Assembly (NCBI GenBank): GCA_001598975.1
Contig: BBXU01002622.1
Coordinates: 1 to 42,283, forward strand
From: Parachlorella kessleri
Taxonomy: Eukaryota > Chlorophyta > Trebouxiophyceae > Chlorellales > Chlorellaceae
DNA length: 42,283 nt
Direction: 5' to 3'
A program made the position numbers and the translations under genes. Every line of letters starts with the position of its first letter. The first letter of the stretch is position 1. The notes beneath the pieces were generated by a model that was not told the origin of the DNA, made no database searches, and saw only the letters and a list, made by a program, of their open reading frames with translations. Below, one piece after another: positions 1 through 10,110 of the stretch.

Positions 1-306
1 TTGGAGTTTGCGCCTCCGTTCCTGAGTCGCAGGCACTTTTTGTTTGCTGTGGTCGTTCCTTGGATGTCCGCAGGTTGTTTTGGTACACTCACTTGTAAGC
101 GGTCACACAGCTGTGCTCTGGCACGGAGGAGGCACGAGGGCATGGTGGCATGGCATGCCAAATGTGTTTGTGGCGTATCTGGGAGGGCTTTCATCACTGA
201 GAGCAGCACATGACGCTCCGGGGCTTACCTAGCCTGGGCTAGTCTTCTGTCACTTTACAGCATGTACCACCACACTGATCCTTTCACTGCCCCCTTGCGC
301 CTGCAG

Positions 307-570
307 GTTGGCCACACCATCACACCTTTTGGGTTTGACAAGGTCGCGTCCACCCGGCGGCAGAATGTGCAAGAGTTGGTTGCGGCAGTACAGTCGGCGG
401 TGCGCGAGTATGGCAGCGAGGCGTACCGCCGGCGCCAGGCGGCGTGCATGGCCCTTGATGTGTCGTGGGACCGGCCAGCAGCTGAGTGGGAGGCCTTCCT
501 GTGGGGCCTGGCAGCCCACGTGCATGCCTCCTCCGCTGCTGGAGGGGGGCCTGCCGGCCAGGAGTCCTAG
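307..570 (+). CDS. Starch synthase (granule-bound type), last exon, 5' part outside window
   Basis: Final exon of a glucosyltransferase that extends starch chains from ADP-glucose in the plastid. The exon starts after a CTGCAG acceptor in phase 0, encodes 87 residues and ends in TAG. The stretch YRRRQAACMALDVSWDRPA followed by EWEAFL matches the C-terminal signature of GT5 starch synthases (C-M-x-x-D-x-S-W-x-x-P-A-x-x-W-E), which is closest to granule-bound starch synthase. The helix before it (VQELVAAVQSAVREYG) fits the same region. Catalytic domains lie upstream of the window, so the isoform cannot be fixed. Bases 1-306 show no convincing exon and look like the preceding intron. The enzyme class is fairly secure; GBSS rather than a soluble isoform is inference. 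Confidence 0.72.
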   Translation, partial: VGHTITPFGFDKVASTRRQNVQELVAAVQSAVREYGSEAYRRRQAACMALDVSWDRPAAEWEAFLWGLAAHVHASSAAGGGPAGQES

Positions 571-1758
571 GAACTCAGCGCAGCTGTATACGGGTGGGCC
601 TCGCCAGCATGAGTAGTGCAGGGCATCATGTGGCAGGCGTCAAGCTAGATGGTGGCGAGGGCTGGGGGGAGGGATGACCTGGGTCCTGGCGTTTCCATGG
701 TTGAAAGGCTGGTGGAGCTCTGTTGGTGCCGGAGGGTGTTCATAGCTGGGATGGAGGGCAAGAGACAAGGTAGCATTGTAGCATGGACCCGCTCTGACAA
801 GAACATGCACGAAGCTCCGGGGGGCCATTGTGTCCGTTACTGCCACGACACTGCCATGCTATATGGACAGAACTGATTTTTCGCGAGTCGCATGACACAT
901 TGGGCCTCCTCATTTTGAGCCCGGCTTGACTGCTGTTGACTGGCGCTACTGCCAGGCGGCCTGCTTGTCACAGAATCTGGCATTTTCCATCGATGGCCAC
1001 ACCGGGAGGACTGTTTTCTTGCCATGGAGTTCTCCGCTTGTTGTCTCGACCTATTCTTTCCCCAGTCTCATTTCATTATGCCTTGCTTGTGCATTGTCGT
1101 TTGGTGTGGTGTGACTCTGGTTTAGTCCGCAACATCTGTAGCAAGGGTGATACCAACAAGTCTTTATAACAAATTCCCAAACTGGTTCGGCCGCAATACT
1201 CGTGTCAGTGGTCCCGCGGCTAAGCCTTGGGCAAGTCTTCAGGCAGGCCTGGAGAGCACACCCTAAATTGAAATAGAACTTGCAGGCTTGGATTCCAGCA
1301 CATGGCACTACATGCCAACGCAGCATGAACAACTTGAGAGGGTCCCCTGCTCATGCCATGGCATGCTACCAGCGACAGAGTACCTGTCGACCAACTACAA
1401 ACGGCACTGATAGAAGCCTGGTGTGGTCCTCTGGGATAATGTCAATCTGCATCCCTGACGATGATCCTTCCAACCCAGGAGGAAGACCCTTGCAGCCCCA
1501 TTGCAAGCCCACAGCCGCTGCGCGGCGCCAGCGCCCGGCTGAGGCCTCAGGCTCGCATGCTGACGGCTTGGGCTTGTCATGGTTGTGATTACAAACCCGT
1601 TTGGTGGGCGGGCTCTCATAACCTCTGTCCCCCTTGCGTTCGATTGCAAATACATTTCCAACTTCTTTCCAAATAAAGACGGCCGAGCTTCGTTCGGCGT
1701 TCAGCCGAGCTTCAAAACACTTTCTCTTTGTATACAGCGGTTTGTACCACCAACGGTG
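571..1758. other. 3' UTR of the starch synthase gene plus intergenic DNA
   Basis: No exon with a convincing protein was found on either strand. No TGTAA pentamer occurs here, so the poly(A) site of the starch synthase gene cannot be placed. The last 100 bases before 1759 should contain the 5' UTR of the next gene. Confidence 0.5.
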
Positions 1759-2338
1759 ATGGCACTCTTCAACTTCTTCTCAGGTGCGAGCTCGGTGGCC
1801 ATGGACAGAGTGCAATCCCAGGCATTGTACCCGCGGCTTGGCGAAATCTGATGTGGCCCCACGAGCTGGACGTGTAACTGCTTCTGTGAAACCCCTTTTT
1901 AATACTAGGTGCAACACCTCGTGGGACCGTCAAAGCTAGGGTCTGCAAACAGAGGCTGCACCTTGTAACAGACCATCTTCTACGTTGCTAGGATTCCCGG
2001 TGAGTGTAAGCCGCCTGTTAGGCCCACAAGTAGGTTGTCAACTTGTCCCTCAGCTGCCTTCTTAACCTCTGGTTGCAGGACACCAGGCCGCACCACCAGC
2101 AACCGTGGACATGTCGCGCATCGCTATTGCCGACAACCTGGACGCCTTTGACCTGGACACCTTGCAAGACGTCCTCATGGGGCACGACGACCCGTCAACC
2201 CCCAGCAGCAAGCTGGTGGATGTTGACCGCATCGCAGTGGACCCAAAGTCCAAGCTTGAGAGTCAGGATCTGGGTGATATGGTGGAGGCTCTGATGGCTG
2301 CTGAAGAGCCTGCGGCCTCGGCTCCTGCCTCAACCTAG
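1759..2338 (+). CDS. Small acidic protein of unknown function, 94 aa, two exons
   Basis: Exons 1759-1783 and 2079-2338, joined by a GTGCGA...TTGCAG intron in phase 1. The join gives MALFNFFS-GHQAAPPATVD and then an open frame to TAG. I do not recognise the family. The N-terminus is short and aromatic (LFNFF). The middle is acidic and leucine-rich (NLDAFDLDTLQDVLMG), the next segment is hydrophilic, and a probable helix DMVEALMAAEE precedes an Ala/Ser/Pro tail. There is no clear transmembrane segment or signal peptide. The start was chosen because this ATG puts the 25-base exon exactly in phase with exon 2; the frame is also open upstream. A possible second intron (2372-2493) falls in the 3' UTR. 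Exon 2 is more secure than exon 1. Confidence 0.55.
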
Positions 2339-3118
2339 CCTCCTGAACCTTTCATGCCAGCAACCAGCCAGGTAAGCGCTCCAGCGTACACCTTGGGTGC
2401 ACACAGTTAGGCCAGGGCTTGCACAAGCCTGAAATCGATAGGCAACACAGCGCTAGACCCGCCTTGTTCATTTTTTCTGTAACTTGCTTGCAGCATGCTC
2501 GCCATGCCCTCCAGAGCTAAAGCATCTGCGCATGGGTATGCTCCACTGGGCCGTTCTGGACTGCTGCTATCTTGGACAGAACATGCCAATTAAACTTTAT
2601 CCTTGCTGTGCGTACAGGTCGAAAGCCCCTTCCCTGGCCTTGCCGAATGACCTTGCTGAACCGCCTCACTGCCAGCGGCACCTCTGGGTCAGAAACACAC
2701 GCCTGTTGCAGCCGTGGTAAGATATTGTTGGCCCTAGTGAGGCAGCGCTCTCCCGTCCCGGCCGAACAGCAAGTCGTCGGGCAGGCAGGGCCTTTGGTTG
2801 CAAAAGCTGGTTGAACATATATCAAAGCATGTATACTACAGAATACCTTACCCTGCATTCCTTCAATCTTTTGTAAAGCTGGCTTTGTCGTATGTTTGGT
2901 TCCTGCCCTTGCTACGTCGCGGTACAAAAGAGTTGAATATCCTTTTGGATGATATTGCCTTTAGTTTGTTAAGTACCTGTCCAGTGATCAGTTATTCTAG
3001 CATGACGACAGCTCCCCTTGTCTTCTTTTCCCTTGTACACGTGATTGGCTGTGTTTGTATGCAAGCCATAAGGTGGTTTGCAGTATGAGTTCTGCTGGCT
3101 CCGAGGACGTTAAATGTG

Positions 3119-3133
3119 TGTAATGTAATGTAA
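3119..3133 (+). terminator. Triple TGTAA poly(A) signal
   Basis: Three TGTAA pentamers lie head to tail (3119-3123, 3124-3128, 3129-3133). TGTAA is the usual chlorophyte polyadenylation signal. It lies about 780 bases after the stop of the 94-aa gene. Bases 3134-3552, between this and the next stop codon, show no gene. Confidence 0.55.
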
Positions 3134-3552
3134 GTATTGTTTTAAGAGTCCCTTCATTCCTTGCTTCACCTGGCTTTGTTTGCTTTGGCTCACTTTGCCT
3201 GGGTCTTGTGTACTTCGTGTCCCTCCTTCCAGTGCATCTCACATGTAAATCCATAATGAGGTACAGGCCTGTCAGCGAGCTCAATCCCGTTGCCGACTGG
3301 ACGGGCGCAAATGCCATCTAGCAACCAGCAGTAAGGCTGGGCACGTTGTAGAGTATGACACCTTGTAGCAGAGTCACCAGAAGAAAGCTGCTAGGGCTGC
3401 AATACTGGATCTACTGCACTCCCAAGTAAACCTTAGGGCTGGGCTTGTCTACATAACACTTCTGAAAGCCCTAGGACCGTGGGCCAGCCCCACGGTTGAT
3501 ATTTCCTCGTTCATCATAGTTGCCCATCAAAAGCGGGTCTCATACCCGACGC

Positions 3553-5617
3553 CTAGGTCTTGCATGCAGCTAGAGCCCTCGCCAGAGCCGTTGCAATTGC
3601 AGGCTGGATATCCTGCACCGACAGCATTACACCGCCTTGCAGGATGCTCTTGCACGGTCCCAGGCAGCGCTGCCTTGCCAACACCGCCCCTGACAACACC
3701 TGTCTTGCAACCAGCCCCTTCTGTATGCAGGCATGCTGGAGGACGCAAACGACATTCCCAAGTCGCCCAGCCTGAGTTGTCTGCCACAGCAGAATGACTT
3801 CCTCACCCCTCTGCTCCTCTTTTCTGGTGCAGTCTGCACTCTGCCAGTCCGCTGCCAAGAATCAGGAAGGGGAGTACTGCTGCAAAGACACGCCCATGGC
3901 AGACTGGCGCTTGTGATCACTTGCATGCAGCCCACCTTGGCAGTGGCGGTGGCAACATAGGTGACATTGCCTCCACCTTGGATCTTTGCGGCACCCTCTG
4001 CGACAGCGAGTACACCAGAACACAGCCCACAGTGAGGCGTGCTGCTCCCAACCGAGCAGGCAGCAGCATCTCCGTGCATTTTGTACCGCATCCAAGCGCC
4101 TGCTGCTATTTTGGCCGTTCATCAGGGTGAAGAAATGCAGCAGGCACGATGCTGTTCACGGCAGGCCAGAATGCAGGGACTAGACCGAAGCCGTGCTAGA
4201 GTTGGGAACTTGTAAGGCCTCTGCAGCTTGTGTGGGGCTGTCGATGATGAGTCCCCAATGCAAATGGAAAGTCAGCTGGTACACGATATCCAAGAATTGT
4301 GGCCAACTTACGGGCAAGGGAGCTTGCAAGGGCGGTGGTCTTGCTCACAGCATCGGCGCTGGCTGCACCCTCAGCCACATCCTTGCCGCACTTGACCTTG
4401 GCCAGAGCGTCAGCATATGCCTGCAGCGGGATGACACTCCTGTCCACCGGCCTTGGCTTGACGCAAGATTCATACAGTATGCCGCAGGCAGCCCATGAGG
4501 ACTAGCACAAAAAGGTATGTTGGCCGCTTGCAAGCGCGGGTTCTTCTTTGCTGCCTAAGATCAAGACTGTTGGAAAGTTGCAGTACAGCATCGTCCTTGG
4601 CATGCTGCCCTTGTTCAGACAAGCAATGAATACCATGTCTAAGGCGCACTTACGTTGGCGAGCGCAGTGGCAGTGGCAGTGGCTGATGCTTCGCCAGTGC
4701 TCGATGCTGTGCACCCCGCTGCAAGGCAACTGGGATTCATGTCACATGTGAGCCGTGGCCTGGCTTGTAGCTGCTCGCCTAGCTGGCATGAACTAGCCAG
4801 GCCAGTGGCGAGCGCCAGTTATAGAACGGGATGCAGGAGAAGATTTGCATGCGCTAGTGTGGTACGTGTATGCACACTTCAGCGGGTCTTGATGAGGGGC
4901 GCACACTCACATCCACCCGCAACGGTTCCCTGCACCTTGGCCATTGCTTCGGCCACGGCGGTTGCAATAGCCTGCAGCTCATGACAGATCGAGTCGATGT
5001 GGCAAGGACAGACTGTACCCCTGTAGCACAAAATGCAATTTGCGGAGGCCTCACAAAGCAACGAATCAAGAGGACACGGCATGCGCCCAGGGGGAGATAC
5101 CTAGGGAGGTTCCTACTGCGCCATGCCCCGGACATCGCACCTCCGCTTTGGACTGGGCGACAGCATCACAGGGGGGACCCTTGCACTCAGCAAACGCACT
5201 GGCCACTGCAATACAGGGACACGGGGTCACACTTAGGGCGCTGCTGCAAATGTAGGTGGGCCTGTCTCAGGCCAGCTGGCGGCGTCGAGTGAGAGCAAGG
5301 ACCATGCACACGCTGACTTCGTATCACACACAAGGAAGGCTGGCCATGACGAGTCAGCAGAATGTTGCTAGCCGTGCACTGGACCAGCTGTGCATTAGCG
5401 CCTGTTGCCAGGCCGCAGCCGTCCCGAGCCTTTACTGCCAAGCGATGCAGCATGCAGGGCAGCCATGCAACAGACCTGCGTTGGAGACAGCGCTCTGGCT
5501 CAGGGCATCTGCTGAGGCAGTGCCTTGGGAAACGCACTCATGCAGCTGGCGCGTGCCAGCTGCTACCCCCATCACCAGCAGGATCATGGAGAAGTAGAAA
5601 GCTGAGGAGCCCGCCAT
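3553..5617 (-). CDS. Secreted Ala/Cys-rich protein, family copy 1 (187 aa, 7 exons)
   Basis: Exons on the minus strand: 5617-5476, 5205-5141, 4971-4911, 4718-4654, 4420-4312, 3997-3936, 3612-3553 (564 bases). Residues 1-20 form a signal peptide (MAGSSAFYFSMILLVMGVAA), so the product should enter the secretory pathway. The mature part is alanine-rich and predicted helical, with modules such as AIATAVAEAMAKVQGTVAGG and SGCTASSTGEASATATATA. Cysteines: C28, C55, C60, C92, C122 and C185. Exon order and phases match copies 2 and 3, apart from introns merged in some copies. Unlike them, its sixth exon (QGAAKIQGGGNVTYVATATAK) has lost both cysteines of the corresponding module. I recognise no named family; function unknown. 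It is divergent from copy 2, with about 500 bases between start codons. All splice sites are GT-AG. Confidence 0.8.
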
Positions 5618-6118
5618 GGCTGATAGATGGGAGTATCTATACCTGTGGAGGTACCTGCAGGCTCATGCCCCAGCTTGACTTCGAGTACTTCACATGCATG
5701 CCATTTGTTGGCTGTGCCTAGGTGCAGAGTGGTGGCCATGGTAGGCAAGCCTACTACATGGAGCCCAAAGGCAAGCAGCCATTGTGTAGCAATGAGTGGC
5801 AGCGGGAGGCACGCATAGGAGCTAAAAAACACAGGGTTCAAGATTGCCGCCAACCTTACACAAAGAGGGACTTGGAGGGGCTGGTGCTCCTGCAGACGCT
5901 CTAGAGCAGGCTGAACAAGGGTGCTTTAAGCCTCCAAGGCTTTGTGGAGCTGTATGGAGCTGCTGGCAATTGCAACGGGCTTCTTAAACGTGCCGACAAA
6001 TCCACGCGTCGAATCGGGAGGCAGCCAGTCCAAGGAGCTGAAAAACCCATCCCTCATCCTCAGATCACCACACAACCCTTCATTGCAGACCCTCTAGCAA
6101 CGCAAGTGTCCTGCCACC
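5618..6118. promoter_or_regulatory. Intergenic region between divergent family copies 1 and 2
   Basis: This 501-base stretch separates the start codons of copy 1 (minus) and copy 2 (plus), so it must hold both 5' UTRs and promoters. I see no coding exon and no clear TATA box. Shared regulation of the pair is inference from the head-to-head layout. Confidence 0.45.
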
Positions 6119-8477
6119 ATGCTGTCCAAGGTCTTCTGCGTTGCGGTGCTGCTCCTTGTGGCCGGCAATGCCCAGGGGAGGGAGCTCAGCCATGCTCGTG
6201 CTCTGCTGGTGAGTGGCCACCCTCTCAAGCGCTATATGGTGTATTGTAAAGGCCAACCATGAGACCGGTAGCATGCAGCCCCTGAGCTTCGGCCGAGATG
6301 AGATAGTAGGTAGCAACCCCTTTGAGTGGTAGCCAAGTAGATGTGAACGAAGGGGGCTGCCACAGTGCTGCATGCGTATGCATGGTGCCATGCCAAGCCA
6401 CGCAGAGGCACCACAAACCAGGAGTCAATTGAAAAGTTACACTGGTGGGGCTGCCCCTGTGGCGCAGGACTGCACCTCGGTCGGTTCGTCCACAGCAAGC
6501 GTAACCGACTCCTCGGGTATGGCAAAGGTGGGTCAGGGAACAAACAACCACCCCCGCCTGTCCTGAGAAGCTGAGCGCATGGGACAGTTGAGAGCACTGA
6601 GCACTACATTACTGACCTCCAGGGGGAGCAAACCCTTGCGACGCGCCTAGCATGCGGCCGCAGCAGCAGGCACAGCATGAAAGGCGCGCTGGGTCACACC
6701 GCTCCTGCCAGCTTTGTAAGGTGTTGCCTGCGTGCCGCGGTCTGCTGTTGCTGGCGCCCACCGGTGAAGCCATGGTGCCTGTTGCAGGCCATGCAAGACG
6801 CCTTTGCGCAGTGTGCTGCCCTGCCTGCGGGACAGAGCTGTGACGCAATTGCAGAGGCCAGCGCCAAAGCGGTGAGCCAACTAGAGCTGCTTCAAGGCCT
6901 CCTCTGAATCATTTCGCTTCTAGCAGCTCTTCCTGCTGCCATGTCTCGCTACCCCTGCAGCCTTTGCTGGCACGGCACGACTATCAACGGGGGATTGCAG
7001 CAGCAGGACCCAGCGCATGCCCACGCCCTGCCCTTCTGCAGGTGGCACAAGCAGTCGTCGAGGCTGTGACCAAGGTGTCAGGATCAGTCAGTGGCGGTGG
7101 TGAGTTGCAGAATCTGCTGCTCATCTGCCGTCACGTTGCTGTGCAGCCCCTTGGTGGCCAATGTGCATTTTGCATATGTTTGCGAACACTTCACGATTGG
7201 AATAGCCACAGCCGTGGGCCTCTTTAGGCTTGTCCATATTGCGCACAGCCAGCTGGGCACCGGAAGCGAAACAGTGGAAGCTCTGCCACTTCTCTGACTG
7301 GCTTGAATGCTTCCCGCTGCTCCTGCAGCCGGCTGCACCGGCTCCTCTAAGGGCTCCGCGCTGGCTCAGGGTACTGCCACCGCAGTAGCACAGGTACGAC
7401 ATATGGTACTGCAGAAGCCGCCGCCATGCCATCTATCCAACACAATGTTCTTGCTGAGTCAGGGAGGCGGCATGAAGTGCCATGTTGGCCGACATCATAC
7501 AGCACAGACTGCCAGGTGTCTGCTGGACACGCAACCCAGCCATGCCATGGACTGGGCCATAACCAGAGGATTGTCTACCATAACGTGCGACTGCTATGGT
7601 GTGCTGCCCATGCTGTCGCCCTCACTGCCGGTGTTGCTCATTGGTCTGTGCAGCTCCCCAAGCCCAGAGGCTTGCATTCCCGTGCCATGATAGTTGCCGG
7701 GCTCTGCTGGTGCTCCCCTTGGAACCCGACGCTGCCTCCCTTATGTGCAGGCCTTCACCACCGCTGCCGCCCAGGCTGGGTGCAACCCAACCACTAACGC
7801 TGTGGCCAAGCAGGCAAATGATGCCACTGACACAGCCGTGGCTAAAGCCCTGTCGTCCTCAGGTACGCAGCCACAGCCAGGTTGCAGCAGGCCAGAGGCG
7901 CTGCAGGTCAGCAGTTGAGCCTGCTCGGACCCCGCATGGCGTCATCTGGATTCCTCCAACTTCGTGGCTACAGTTGTATCTCTTCTCTCTCCCGACCCTC
8001 ACACAGCTGCACGGCCTGTGCTGACTTGCTTCATCCGCTTGCTTGCAGCGTGCGAGGCTGTCCTGAACGGCAACACCGGCGGCCAGGCCACCTGCCTCCA
8101 GGAGAACATTGCCAAGGTAGGCACAAGCACGCCTGGCTGCTGGCTCGTCAGGGTGTAGCCTTAATGCCTCCCTAATGCCTCAGAAACAGTCTTGCAGCCT
8201 AAGTGGTCCCCAGAGCTGGGATGGGGGCTGTTGCGTTGTTGTCCAGCAGCGTGCCTGAAGCGCTGGTCATCCCCTGCCGCTTGAGGTCAGGCTGCGCATC
8301 CACGCGGCGCGGTGAGGCTCTCTCAAGGGCCCAGTGGGGCCCCAGTGGGTGCCGTGTGATGCTCCCAGGGCACACTAAGGATATGGCACATAACATCTGC
8401 CTTGATCTCCCATGCCCGTGCAGGACGTCCAGACTGCCGTTGCCACGGCAATGTCCACGGCCCTGGCAAAGTGCTAA
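6119..8477 (+). CDS. Secreted Ala/Cys-rich protein, family copy 2 (196 aa, 8 exons)
   Basis: Exons: 6119-6208, 6468-6527, 6788-6871, 7042-7099, 7329-7393, 7751-7862, 8049-8116, 8424-8477 (591 bases). The first exon is a signal peptide (MLSKVFCVAVLLLVAGNAQG). The mature chain of about 176 residues is roughly one quarter alanine, with eight cysteines at 32, 59, 68, 100, 130, 158, 172 and 196, the last being the C-terminal residue. Each exon is a short module with none to two cysteines, for example DAFAQCAALPAGQSCDAIAE (C-x8-C) and ACEAVLNGNTGGQATC (C-x13-C). Every intron is GT-AG, and phases agree with copies 1 and 3. An even cysteine number plus a secretion signal suggests a disulfide-braced helical protein outside the cell. 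No known family was recognised. Confidence 0.85.
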
Positions 8478-8810
8478 GCGGCACGGCTGCCTTGCTGCAC
8501 ACCCAAGCAGCAAGTTGAAGCAGCTTGCACCACTGGCTACCTAGGCTAAGGAGACAGGCGGAGGGAAGCGAGCGGGCTGTGTCAGGAGAGAATGCGAGTG
8601 CCAAGGCTGAATGGATTCCTGAGCAGGGCGGCGGAGGGACAAGTGTCACCCAAACAAAATTTCATCCTAGAGCGCAACTAATAGCCTCTTTGGTCTCTGC
8701 CCAATGATTGGGACAGGTGCGGAGATTTGCGAGTCATGCAAGCTGCCACTTACACGTACTACGTTGTGTGACTGTAGTCGTGAGGCAGGTTGTTGTGTCA
8801 GTCCTGCTCA

Positions 8811-8815
8811 TGTAA
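8811..8815 (+). terminator. TGTAA poly(A) signal of family copy 2
   Basis: TGTAA lies 334 bases after the copy 2 stop codon and is the first such pentamer downstream. The neighbourhood contains two related AAAATTCG-type stretches (TGTAAAATTCGTGGC and ACATAAAATTCGGTGGC), a minor local duplication. Confidence 0.5.
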
Positions 8816-10110
8816 AATTCGTGGCGAGGACGGTAGATGTATGTTACATAAAATTCGGTGGCATCAATCCCAAGTGAGCCTTACCCCAGCCTCAATATCA
8901 CGCCTATGGCATTGCTTTCGAGGCGGCTGCATATGCATGCTGGGGCTCCTGCTATGCTGGAGCTAAGCCAAATGTAGCCCATGGGCCTTGGCCAGCCGCA
9001 TATTATTTGTCTCACAAGACAGGCCCCTGCCTCCTGCTCAGTCGCCATGCGCCAAGGCACAACAACTGGTGTTGGCAAGCCCCAGCCACAAAGTGTCATG
9101 GGCACACAAGCCCTGTGCAAAGCTGTTGGGCCAAAGGAGAGGAGGCAATGTTTGAGCGGTCCACACAGTACTGGCGGGTACCTTCAGCAGAAGCGGAACG
9201 GCAGCCATCCCAGACGAGGACATATGCTTGCCGCAGGGCAAGGTAGTGCCACTAGCTGCCATGGTGGTTGCCACGGTGGCCCATGTGGTTCATTGCGGTA
9301 TGGACCTGCTGGGCCAGCTGTTGCATAGACAACAGCCATTTGGGTGGCGCAAGCTAGCCAGCCGCCCCCAGGCCAGGCAACCCAAGGGAAGCTTCCCCTT
9401 AAACATGAACCACCCAAGACAAACATTTGCCAGACCTTAGCAAACCGACGGGCGCTCTTTCCACACTGCTCAGCCAGGGGATCTTCTGTGCACGGGGGAC
9501 GGCCGTATGTATATGCTGAGCCCACCGATGAGTTTGTGGCATAGCATCCAGCCCTGTCAGTTACGTCCAGTCCAGTCCAGCCCAGCTCTACTCCCAGTTT
9601 CGCACTACCCGCCACCCATACTAATAGTACTCTCCTGATTATCATTCAAAGCCTTCATGTGAACGGGTGACACCTAGGCCCTCGTGGCTGTCCACTAGAA
9701 GGGAGCCCACTAGTGAGATTGACTTGCATATAGGAGATTTATCCCTCATGGCTTGTGGCCCTTCCAGAGTAGCGGCGCCTTCATGAAGGCCCCTTCCTGA
9801 TAAGTGGGGCCACTTAGCAATTGGTGGCTGATGAGAACTGTGCAGTCTCGATGATGGTGACTGTTAAGAGTTTGCAGGCTCACCAATTGTTCAACAGACC
9901 TCCGGCCAGGCCATTCTGTACAACAGTGTGTGGAAGAGCTTGCTAGCACCTGTGCTGGCACAGTAGTAGGATTAATGGCGTTTGGAGGTTTGCCTGGCCC
10001 ATGGGTTATGTCATGCACAGCATGACTAGCACCTGAGCGTAGCTGGCTTCCAGGAGTATACAACCGTTCCTGACACCAACGGGTACTGTAATTATTACGG
10101 TTTAATCAGC
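8816..10110. other. Spacer between family copies 2 and 3
   Basis: No complete gene. It holds one copy of a dispersed repeat (9544-9616). On the minus strand around 9120-9280 there are short peptides faintly like the middle and sixth modules of the secreted family (TTLPCGK; YCVDRSNIAS), perhaps a decayed fourth copy. The last part should be the promoter and 5' UTR of copy 3. Confidence 0.4.
9544..9616 (+). repeat. Dispersed repeat, copy A
   Basis: Begins GCATCCAGCCCTGTCAG and ends CACTACCCGCCACC, with a tract of repeated CCAGT and CCAGC words between. Nearly the same sequence occurs on the minus strand at 25000-25075, and a more diverged one at 30357-30418. No coding capacity, clear terminal inverted repeat or target-site duplication is visible. 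Confidence 0.65.

Noticed and set aside
1..306. Coding exon at the window start (70-codon frame)
   Set aside because: No similarity to starch synthase in any frame. The region ends in a good acceptor and reads as intron.
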